Shown here in pieces: positions 50,743-56,698 of a DNA stretch of 56,698 nt. The number at the start of each line of letters is the position of its first letter. Within the stretch, counting starts at the first letter, position 1. The notes below the pieces were generated by a model. The model made no database searches and was not told the origin of the DNA. It saw only the letters and a program-made list of their open reading frames with translations. Both the position numbers and the translations under genes were made by a program. This DNA comes from Lachnospiraceae bacterium. Its GTDB lineage: Bacteria > Bacillota > Clostridia > Lachnospirales > Lachnospiraceae. Location of the stretch: assembly GCA_017441295.1 (NCBI GenBank), contig JAFRYA010000029.1:1-56698 (forward strand), given 5' to 3'.

Positions 50743-51294
50743 ATGGAAGAGAAAAAGAGCTTAAAAGAGAGAAATCCTAAATTATATAATGTGCTTGATT
50801 GGGTCAAGATCATTGTGGTCGCTCTGGGCGTTGCGCTGATCATTAACTTCTTCGTTATGATCAACTCAACTGTTCCCAGCGGGTCAATGGAGCCAACCAT
50901 CATGACGGATTCCAGAATGCTGGGGCTGAGGCTCGCATATCTCTTTTCAGAGCCGAAGCAGGGAGACATTATTATCTTCAAATATCCGGATGACACAACA
51001 CAGATTTTCGTCAAGAGGATCATCGGCGTTCCGGGAGATGTGGTTGAGATCAAAGGAGGCGTCACCTATGTCAATGGCGAAGCCCTTGAGGAACCATATC
51101 TCAAAGAGACTCCTGTGGCCAAGGACTTTGGACCTTTCGAGGTGCCTGAGAAGTGCTACTTCGTAATGGGCGACAACAGGAACAACTCCAGGGATTCCAG
51201 GTACTGGCATAATAAGTTTGTGCCTAAAAGCGACATCCTGGGCAAAGCGCTATTGGTTTATTGGCCGCCCGACGAATTTGGAGGTATTAAATAA
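50743..51294 (+). CDS. lepB: Signal peptidase I
   Basis: 183 residues. One N-terminal membrane helix (about 20-42), catalytic serine in PSGSMEPTI, general-base lysine in FVKRIIGVPGD, and the box E motif GDNRNNSRDSRYW. It cleaves type I signal peptides on the outer face of the membrane. It follows the HTH gene by one base without a strong ribosome site, so it may be partly read from the DUF3990 promoter, which would link an essential gene to that module. Its stop overlaps the MurE-like start (TAATG). Confidence 0.93.
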   Translation: MEEKKSLKERNPKLYNVLDWVKIIVVALGVALIINFFVMINSTVPSGSMEPTIMTDSRMLGLRLAYLFSEPKQGDIIIFKYPDDTTQIFVKRIIGVPGDVVEIKGGVTYVNGEALEEPYLKETPVAKDFGPFEVPEKCYFVMGDNRNNSRDSRYWHNKFVPKSDILGKALLVYWPPDEFGGIK

Positions 51295-52658
51295 TGATCA
51301 GGACTGATTCCAGAAAAGTTATGCCCGGGGATACGTTTGTAGCACTCAAAGGATTCTCAAGCAACGGAAATGAATATATAGACAGTGCCATTTCAAAAGG
51401 CGCAGCCAGAATTGTCTGCGATGAGGGCAGCTATAGTGTTCCGACCATTAACGTGCCGGATACCCGAAAATGGCTGGAGGAAAATCTCGAAGCAGAGTAC
51501 GGCAGCATTGTTTCACAAATGAAGATCGTGGGCGTTACGGGCACTAACGGCAAGACATCCACATGTTTCTTTTTCTATACGGCCATGAATATGCTGGGCA
51601 TTAAATGCGCATACCTGGGCACCATCGGATTCTATCTGGATGGCAAGGTGCGTTCGCTCCCAAATACTTCAGTGGACCTGTGCGATCTGTACGAGTATTT
51701 GCTCGAGGCACACAGCCAGGGATATGACGTGGTTGCGCTGGAGGCATCCAGCCAGGGCCTGGATATGGGCCGCCTGAATACGATCAGCTTTGATGCTGCG
51801 GCATTTACGAATCTCACGGAAGAGCATCTGGACTATCACCAGACAATGGAGAAATACGCTCTGGCCAAGCAGATACTGTTCAGACAGCTGAAACCGGGCG
51901 GACTGGCAGTGGTCAATGCTGACGATCCGTACGCAGGTTATTTCCTGCTGGAAGGAAATAAGAATATCACATATGGCTTTGGGCAGGGCGACATCAATAT
52001 CACAGACTGCCGCTTCGGTGACAGGACGGAATTCTGCTTCACAGCTGAAGGCAGGCGATATGATGTGAGCATGCAGATGCCGGGCACTTATAACATTCAG
52101 AACATCATCTGCATGGCTGCCATGATGCATCATCTGGGAGTTCCGTATGAAGACATTGTCAGAGTCATTCCGGAGCTCAGCACGCCAAATGGCAGATATA
52201 ATGTTTTTAATTACGGAACAAACAAGATAATCGTGGATTACGCGCACACTCCTGATGCGATGGAGAAGACCATTGAGGCAGCTCGCGGCATCACGAAGGG
52301 CAATATATATACAGTTTTTGGCTGTCCGGGTTCACGCGACCGCTACAAGAGACCGGTCATGCTGCACATTGCCCTCACAAACTGCGCGTTTAATATCATC
52401 ACGGTCGATGACCTGAACAATGAGACAGCAGAAGAAATACTGCATGATATGTTCGAAGGCAATACGCTGACGAACTACGAGATAGAACTGAACAGGAAAG
52501 AAGCCATTTATAAAGGCATTTCCCACCTGCAGGATAACGACACCCTGCTGATCATGGGCAAGGGCCATGAGGATTTCATCAAGGTGGGCAAGGACAGGAT
52601 CCCGCATAATGACGTGCAGGTCGTTAAGGAATTCCTGGAAAGAAACGGTAGGCAGTAA
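51294..52658 (+). CDS. MurE-like UDP-MurNAc-tripeptide synthetase with atypical specificity motif
   Basis: 454 residues, Mur ligase fold: N-terminal UDP-binding domain (shortened; DSRKVMPGDTFVAL), P-loop GVTGTNGKTST, the carbamylated-lysine segment EKYALAKQILF, and a C-terminal domain with HTPDAMEKTIEAAR and GKGHE. Where meso-diaminopimelate-adding MurE enzymes have DNPR, this one has DDLN (TVDDLNNETAEE), and the usual GGDRD reads PGSRD. It therefore probably adds another residue such as Lys or Orn, or is a specialised second copy. It is not in a dcw cluster. One-base overlaps with lepB and the following membrane-protein gene indicate an operon. Confidence 0.8.
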   Translation: MIRTDSRKVMPGDTFVALKGFSSNGNEYIDSAISKGAARIVCDEGSYSVPTINVPDTRKWLEENLEAEYGSIVSQMKIVGVTGTNGKTSTCFFFYTAMNMLGIKCAYLGTIGFYLDGKVRSLPNTSVDLCDLYEYLLEAHSQGYDVVALEASSQGLDMGRLNTISFDAAAFTNLTEEHLDYHQTMEKYALAKQILFRQLKPGGLAVVNADDPYAGYFLLEGNKNITYGFGQGDINITDCRFGDRTEFCFTAEGRRYDVSMQMPGTYNIQNIICMAAMMHHLGVPYEDIVRVIPELSTPNGRYNVFNYGTNKIIVDYAHTPDAMEKTIEAARGITKGNIYTVFGCPGSRDRYKRPVMLHIALTNCAFNIITVDDLNNETAEEILHDMFEGNTLTNYEIELNRKEAIYKGISHLQDNDTLLIMGKGHEDFIKVGKDRIPHNDVQVVKEFLERNGRQ

Positions 52659-53062
52659 TGGATTACGATGACAAGTACGAAGAGCATATAAAACCTGAAG
52701 ATTTCGAGGTGGACAAGAAAGAAGAGAAACGCCGCGCCAGGGAAAGAGCCAGGATGAACAAGAAGTTCAAGTTCTCGGACAAGAAGCACTCCCTGACAGG
52801 CATTATCTCCAGTTGTCTGGCGCTGACCGCACTCATTCTCCTGATCCTGGCTATTATCCTGGCTGTCGCGGCCAAAGGATATGGCGGCAGGCTGGTAGGA
52901 GCGCTCGGCACCATCTGCTTCCTGTGCTCACTGGCAGGAGTTGTTCTGGGGCTGGTTTCTTTCCACAAGACTGACGTATTGCTGAAGTACGCCTGGATCG
53001 GCACCATTTCCAGCGGTGTCGTCTGGGTCATGATTACATGCATAATTATGATAGGAATCTAA
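52658..53062 (+). CDS. Small membrane protein, DUF6142-like
   Basis: 134 residues. A highly charged N-terminus (1-42; EDFEVDKKEEKRRARERARM) precedes FSDKKHSLTGIISSCLALTA and three to four hydrophobic helices (about 48-70, 80-98, 108-132). The FSxKKHSxxGI start of the membrane part resembles the DUF6142 family, whose function is unknown. It overlaps the MurE-like gene by one base and precedes the HD gene by 3 bp. Confidence 0.65.
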   Translation: MDYDDKYEEHIKPEDFEVDKKEEKRRARERARMNKKFKFSDKKHSLTGIISSCLALTALILLILAIILAVAAKGYGGRLVGALGTICFLCSLAGVVLGLVSFHKTDVLLKYAWIGTISSGVVWVMITCIIMIGI

Positions 53063-53065
53063 GAA

Positions 53066-53674
53066 ATGGAAGAGAGATTACAGAAACAGCTGGATTTCAT
53101 CAGGGAAATCGACAAGATCAAGAATATTTTCAGACAGACATATATCGGCGACGGCTCGCGTCCGGAGAACGATGCCGAGCATTCATGGCATCTGGCTTTG
53201 ATGGCCATGTTCCTGCAGGAATATGCCAATGAGGAAGTTGACATTCTGCACGTGATCAAGATGGTGCTCATCCACGACCTGGTGGAAATCGACGCTGGCG
53301 ATACCTACGCCTATGACCCGGAGGCCAACAAGACCAAGCGAGAGAGAGAAGTGGCTGCCGCAGAGCGTATCTTCAATATCCTGCCGGCAGACCAGGCCAA
53401 AGAGCTCAGGGCACTCTGGGAGGAATACGAGGCAGAGGAGACTCCGGAAGCTAAGTTCGGACTGGCTCTGGATATTCTGCATCCGGTCATGGAGAATGAG
53501 ATGTCGGACGGCATTGCATGGGTGAACCACAATGTGGTAGAGGATGCTCCGAGAGAGAGGATTGAGAGGATGAGAATGGGTTCAGAAGCCCTGTATCAGG
53601 TGGCCAAGGACATCGTTGACAGGGCTGTGGCAGCAGGCCATATTATCCCGTCTGAAAAATATAGTAAAAAGTAA
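53066..53674 (+). CDS. HD-domain hydrolase, YfbR/HDDC2-like
   Basis: 202 residues. HD motif residues: H in DAEHSWHLALM, HD in VLIHDLVEIDAGD, and a later Asp in GLALDILHPVMENE. This matches the YfbR/HDDC2 5'-deoxynucleotidase-like group, which removes phosphate from dNMPs with Co or Mn. Substrate is inferred from the family. Last gene of the lepB operon; the stretch up to 53782 then holds a new promoter. Confidence 0.82.
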   Translation: MEERLQKQLDFIREIDKIKNIFRQTYIGDGSRPENDAEHSWHLALMAMFLQEYANEEVDILHVIKMVLIHDLVEIDAGDTYAYDPEANKTKREREVAAAERIFNILPADQAKELRALWEEYEAEETPEAKFGLALDILHPVMENEMSDGIAWVNHNVVEDAPRERIERMRMGSEALYQVAKDIVDRAVAAGHIIPSEKYSKK

Positions 53675-53718
53675 CAAAAAACAGAAAATTTAATGCGTTA
53701 AAGTGCTAAAATTTTTAA

Positions 53719-53747
53719 TTGATTCCTGACAAATTTTATAGTAGTAT
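53719..53747 (+). promoter_or_regulatory. Promoter of the AGCS symporter gene
   Basis: TTGATT (53719-53724), 17-bp spacer, TAGTAT (53742-53747), 35 bp before the start codon. The leader is too short for a glycine riboswitch. Confidence 0.5.
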
Positions 53748-53782
53748 ACACCTATTATATTTAATTAGAGGGAGGAAACCTT

Positions 53783-55288
53783 ATGACATTCAGCGAGATT
53801 ATCTCTGCCATTGACGATTGGGCGTGGAGTTACCCGCTGCTCATCATGCTGGTAGGCACAGGCCTGTTTTTAAGCATCCGCATGATCTTTGTCCAGTTCC
53901 GCAAATTCGGTTTCTCGATGCGCAACACCATGGGCAAGATCTTTTCCAAAGAGAAAGCCGGTAAAGGTGAAGTAACACCGTTCCAGGCATTGACCACCGC
54001 GCTGGCGGCGACTGTCGGAACAGGTAATATCGTAGGTGTTACCGGTGCTATCATTCTCGGAGGTCCCGGAGCTGTATTCTGGATGTGGCTCAGTGCACTT
54101 ATTGGCATGTGCACCAAGTTCAGCGAGGTTGTTCTGGCGGTCCGCTACCGTGAGAGAAACAAGAACGGCGAGTGGGTCGGAGGACCTATGTACTATATCA
54201 AGAACGGCCTTGGCAAGAACTGGAAATGGCTCGGCATCCTCTTCAGTATATTCGGAGCACTGGCAGTTTTTGGTATTGGTAATGCCACACAGGTTAACTC
54301 CATCGCGACAGCAGTCAGCAACGCTATCGATTCACTCGGCGGTGACACTGCAGCTCAGAAGATTACCTTCCTGGGTTCTGAGTTCTCACTCAGCTTCCTT
54401 ATTACAGGTATTGTAGTAGCTATAATCGTAGCTATTGTTATCATCGGCGGCGTTAAGGTCATCGGACAGGTAACAGAGAAGATAGTTCCTTTCATGGCTG
54501 TTGTTTATATCATTGCTACACTGATCGTTATCTTCGCTGATATCAGATTCATCGGTGAAGTTATCAGAATGATCTTCGTTGGAGCATTTACACCTCAGGC
54601 CATCGTCGGCGGCGGACTCGGCATCACGATCCTGACTGCGGCTAAGCGAGGCGTTGGACGTGGATGCTTCTCAAATGAGGCCGGTCTTGGTTCTGCTCCT
54701 ATGGCACACGCAGGCACATCAGAGACCAATCCTGTACGTCAGGGCGTATACGGCATCTTCGAAGTATTCATGGATACCATCGTTATCTGTACTCTGACAT
54801 GCTTCACAGTACTGTGCACCAACCTGGCTACAAACGGCGCCGTCTTCACATTTGGTGAGAACACAGGTGCTGTAGCTGTTTCAACAGCGCTCAGTTCTAT
54901 CCTGTCATCAGGAGTTGGCTCAGTCATCCTGGCTGTCTGCCTGTCACTCTTCGCTCTGTCAACCATCATGAGCTGGTCACTGTATGGCGTACGCTGCTGC
55001 GAATACATTTTCAACGGCAACAAAGTAGTTGTTACCATTTACAAGGTTATCTTCGTTCTCTTCGTTATCATGGGCGCTACACTGGCACTGGATGATGTAT
55101 GGAATATAGCAGACATACTGAACGCATGCATGGCAGTGCCTAACCTTATAGCATTGGTAGCATTAAGTCCTAAGGTTGTTAAGCTTACCAAAGACTTCTT
55201 TACTGAACAGAAGATAGTAGATAAAGAACGTAAGGCCGAGAAGAAACGTCTGAGGGCAGAAAAGAAACGCCTGAAGGCCCAAGGCTGA
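53783..55288 (+). CDS. Alanine/glycine:cation symporter (AGCS family)
   Basis: 501 residues with about eleven membrane helices. AGCS signatures: PFQALTTALAATVGTGNIVGV, GGPGAVFWMWLSALIGMCTKFSE (part) and RGCFSNEAGLGSAPMAHA. Members import alanine or glycine with Na+ or H+. The C-terminal 25 residues are a Lys/Arg-rich helix (ERKAEKKRLRAEKKRLKAQG) with repeated KKRL words. GAGGGAGG fixes the start. Monocistronic, ending at the terminator 55317-55352. Confidence 0.93.
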   Translation: MTFSEIISAIDDWAWSYPLLIMLVGTGLFLSIRMIFVQFRKFGFSMRNTMGKIFSKEKAGKGEVTPFQALTTALAATVGTGNIVGVTGAIILGGPGAVFWMWLSALIGMCTKFSEVVLAVRYRERNKNGEWVGGPMYYIKNGLGKNWKWLGILFSIFGALAVFGIGNATQVNSIATAVSNAIDSLGGDTAAQKITFLGSEFSLSFLITGIVVAIIVAIVIIGGVKVIGQVTEKIVPFMAVVYIIATLIVIFADIRFIGEVIRMIFVGAFTPQAIVGGGLGITILTAAKRGVGRGCFSNEAGLGSAPMAHAGTSETNPVRQGVYGIFEVFMDTIVICTLTCFTVLCTNLATNGAVFTFGENTGAVAVSTALSSILSSGVGSVILAVCLSLFALSTIMSWSLYGVRCCEYIFNGNKVVVTIYKVIFVLFVIMGATLALDDVWNIADILNACMAVPNLIALVALSPKVVKLTKDFFTEQKIVDKERKAEKKRLRAEKKRLKAQG

Positions 55289-55316
55289 TAAAACATTAAA
55301 AAATAGCTGATTTTAA

Positions 55317-55352
55317 GGGATTTCCTGGTTGACATCGGGAAATCCCTATTTT
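55317..55352 (+). terminator. Terminator of the AGCS gene
   Basis: GGGATTTCC (55317-55325) pairs with GGAAATCCC (55338-55346) and is followed by TATTTT. The loop holds the -35 box of the rplM promoter. Confidence 0.82.
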
Positions 55353-55357
55353 ATAAT
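55329..55357 (+). promoter_or_regulatory. Consensus promoter of rplM-rpsI
   Basis: TTGACA (55329-55334), exact 17-bp spacer, TATAAT (55352-55357): a perfect consensus, as expected for ribosomal protein genes. It is embedded in the preceding terminator. Confidence 0.9.
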
Positions 55358-55439
55358 AGCAAACCGTGACGGCTTATTTTTTTGCGAAGCAAAGCCCCGC
55401 AGAGCTTAAGAATAGGTCGGAAGTAAAATGTATATAGCT

Positions 55440-55491
55440 ATTTGCACTTAGGTTTATCGCCCGGACATTGCGAGTAAGACCTGATGCAAAT
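55440..55491 (+). ncRNA. Probable ribosomal protein L13 leader
   Basis: In the roughly 150-nt leader of rplM. Outer stem ATTTGCA (55440-55446) / TGCAAAT (55485-55491); inner stem AGGTTTATCGC (55450-55460) / GCGAGTAAGACCT (55470-55482) around CCGGACATT. The position right before rplM and the compact two-tier hairpin agree with the L13 autoregulatory leaders known in Firmicutes. Assignment by position and shape only. Confidence 0.7.
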
Positions 55492-55515
55492 AAAAAACAT
55501 TTAGGAGGAAAATCT

Positions 55516-55944
55516 ATGAAGACATTTATGGCTAATCCTGACCAGATCGAGAGAGCATGGTATGTTATCGATGCAGAAGGTCAGACACTCGGCCGCCTCT
55601 CAGCAGAAGTTGCTAAGATCTTAAGAGGCAAGAACAAACCAATTTTCACACCACATGAAGATACCGGAGATTATGTTATTATCGTAAATGCAGAGAAGAT
55701 CGCAGTTACAGGTAAGAAGCTTGATCAGAAGATTTACTACAGGCATTCAGATTATGTTGGCGGCATGAAAGAGACCACTCTCAAGGAAATGCTCGCTAAG
55801 AAGCCTGAGCAGGTTATTCAGCTCGCAGTTAAGGGTATGCTTCCAAAGGGACCACTTGGTCGCGCAATGATCAAGAAGCTGTTCGTTTACGCAGGTCCGG
55901 AGCACAAGCATCAGGCACAGAAGCCGGTTGCTTACACATTCTAA
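55516..55944 (+). CDS. rplM: 50S ribosomal protein L13
   Basis: 142 residues, normal length. [15 protein letters not shown], the [18 protein letters not shown] core and [10 protein letters not shown] are standard L13 segments. The start at 55516 follows TAGGAGGAAAATCT; the open frame extends upstream through the leader hairpin but that is not coding. L13 is an early assembly protein of the large subunit and probably binds its own leader to repress synthesis. rpsI follows after 20 bp, the conserved pairing. Confidence 0.97.
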   Translation: MKTFMANPDQIERAWYVIDAEGQTLGRLSAEVAKILRGKNKPIFTPHEDTGDYVIIVNAEKIAVTGKKLDQKIYYRHSDYVGGMKETTLKEMLAKKPEQVIQLAVKGMLPKGPLGRAMIKKLFVYAGPEHKHQAQKPVAYTF

Positions 55945-55964
55945 GCTGAAAGGAGGAAATAACT

Positions 55965-56354
55965 ATGGCAAATAAATTCTACGGAACCGGAAGAAGAAAA
56001 AAGAGTATTGCTAGAGTATATCTTGAGCCAGGCAAAGGCGAGATCACAGTTAACAAGCGTTCAATCGACGAGTACTTTGGTCTTGAAACCCTCAAGGTTA
56101 TCGTTCGCCAGCCACTCGAGGCAGTAGGCGTAGCTGACAAGTACGATGTTATCGTAACAGTACACGGCGGCGGCTTCACAGGCCAGGCAGGCGCAATCCG
56201 CCACGGCATCGCCAGAGCACTCCTTCAGGCAGACGCTGACTACCGTCCGGCACTCAAACAGGCAGGCTACCTCACCAGAGATCCACGTATGAAAGAAAGA
56301 AAGAAATACGGCCTCAAAGGCGCCCGCCGCGCTCCGCAGTTCAGCAAGAGATAA
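55965..56354 (+). CDS. rpsI: 30S ribosomal protein S9
   Basis: 129 residues. [20 protein letters not shown] at the N-terminus, [14 protein letters not shown] in the middle and the conserved C-terminal tail [13 protein letters not shown], whose last Arg reaches the P-site tRNA. GAAAGGAGG precedes the start. Ends the L13-S9 operon; a strong terminator follows. Confidence 0.97.
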   Translation: MANKFYGTGRRKKSIARVYLEPGKGEITVNKRSIDEYFGLETLKVIVRQPLEAVGVADKYDVIVTVHGGGFTGQAGAIRHGIARALLQADADYRPALKQAGYLTRDPRMKERKKYGLKGARRAPQFSKR

Positions 56355-56384
56355 ATTGCTGTACAAGCCACATCAAAACAGGTC

Positions 56385-56420
56385 AAAAGCCCCGGAAAAT
56401 CAATGTTTTCCGGGGCTTTG
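56385..56420 (+). terminator. Terminator of rplM-rpsI
   Basis: AAAGCCCCGGAAAA (56386-56399), loop TCAATG, TTTTCCGGGGCTTT (56406-56419): a 14-bp perfect stem that includes its own A and T tracts, so it works in both directions. Confidence 0.92.
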
Positions 56421-56569
56421 CTATACAAATTCATTTGTTTTGCTCTGGCGGTTTTTGCCCCGACGCGGGTGGAAGGAGGAGCAATTGTGAGAGCGACATC
56501 ATTCTCCACAAGGCGAATGCCGCTTGTCTTTTGACTCCAAAAGACCTTGCTTGCCAATCAGATTGAACC

Positions 56570-56698
56570 TTAACTTTTTCCGGTCTTTTTCAGCCAAATC
56601 ACCGTATCGCGGATGCTGCTTTGCAGGGAGCGTGGCGCATATCCAAACGCGGCGGCTGCGGCGCTTCTGTCGAACCGACCGTTGGAATCAAGAACGGC
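56570..56698 (-). CDS. C-terminus of an NAD(P)-dependent epimerase/reductase (partial)
   Basis: Only the last 42 codons are inside the window; the gene continues beyond 56698. On the minus strand they read AVLDSNGRFDRSAAAAAFGY, APRSLQSSIRDTVIWLKKTG, KS, stop. The FGYAPRSLQSSIRDTVIWL pattern (GYxPR.L..sI.DTV.WL) is the usual end of extended short-chain dehydrogenase proteins such as dihydroflavonol-reductase-like epimerases. Base composition is richer in GC than the neighbouring genes. The stretch 56421-56569 between it and rpsI shows no gene. Confidence 0.6.
   Translation of the reverse strand, partial: AVLDSNGRFDRSAAAAAFGYAPRSLQSSIRDTVIWLKKTGKS

Noticed and set aside
53675..53782. Glycine riboswitch before the AGCS symporter
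   Set aside because: The leader after the predicted promoter is about 30 nt and has no aptamer-like structure.

Overview
The window reads as a chromosome segment of an anaerobic, low-to-mid GC Firmicute of the class Clostridia. The evidence is AddAB instead of RecBCD, a short SigA-type sigma factor, type I alpha glutamine synthetase, a lipoteichoic-acid-synthase-like enzyme, Gram-positive terminators and AGGAGG ribosome sites, a two-gene SufC/SufB (SMS-like) Fe-S module, and duplicated soluble flavin reductase plus 4Fe-4S ferredoxin pairs. A Family XIII (Anaerovoracaceae-like) relative is plausible, but the sequence alone does not prove it.

Layout. 1-670: tandem structured repeats and a 40-bp-period repeat array. 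671-3558 (minus): four-gene operon CapA-like / YbgC-like / PaaI-like / Nudix. 3674-7978: unknown lipoprotein, small membrane protein, HerA-like ATPase. 8099-11547: tandemly duplicated FAD reductase-ferredoxin cassette. 11861-17685: thrS (minus), flavodoxin-like reductase, FN3-CHAP cell-wall protein, membrane-anchored trigger-factor-like foldase. 17879-20154: LtaS-like enzyme, tRNA-Leu(TAG). 20460-25286: EthD-like protein, trmO, then a Crp/Fnr regulator leading an NitT/TauT-type ABC transporter operon, followed by a GNAT remnant. 25509-28741 (minus): two paralogous L,D-transpeptidases, RNase H, YhhN family. 28953-38281: PTS IIC-like protein, glnA, addB, addA. 38625-45125: S66 peptidase, asnS (minus), sufC-sufB, glpK, tcdA. 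45140-49018: pepP, diacylglycerol-kinase-like protein, rpoD. 49076-50741: a palindromic MITE-like element followed by a DUF3990 (ADP-ribosyltransferase-like) / HTH pair that looks like a toxin-antitoxin module. 50743-55288: lepB, MurE-like ligase, small membrane protein, HD protein, AGCS symporter. 55440-56354: probable L13 leader, rplM, rpsI; then a partial epimerase on the minus strand.

Main observation. All six gene-free gaps longer than 300 bp contain a repeat structure. Four of the arrays (5534-5723, 20198-20386, 38291-38597 and, shorter, 16041-16133) consist of locus-specific short repeats whose centres are about 31-33 bp apart within an inverted pair and mostly about 41-43 bp between pairs, i.e. 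near 3 and 4 turns of B-DNA. The array at 265-505 uses about 40-43 and 52 bp, and the one at 11640-11776 uses 33/39/17/39. The repeat sequence differs between loci while the spacing rule is shared. This is the best candidate here for an undescribed element class. CRISPR, LexA boxes and classical REP/BIME elements do not fit well.

How the genes work together. Much of the window is housekeeping (translation, DNA repair, nitrogen assimilation, Fe-S assembly). There is a strong envelope theme: L,D-transpeptidases, CHAP/FN3 protein, LtaS-like, CapA-like, S66 peptidase, signal peptidase, MurE-like, extracytoplasmic foldase. Two enzymes that modify t6A37 in tRNA (TrmO, TcdA) lie in the window but are not adjacent.
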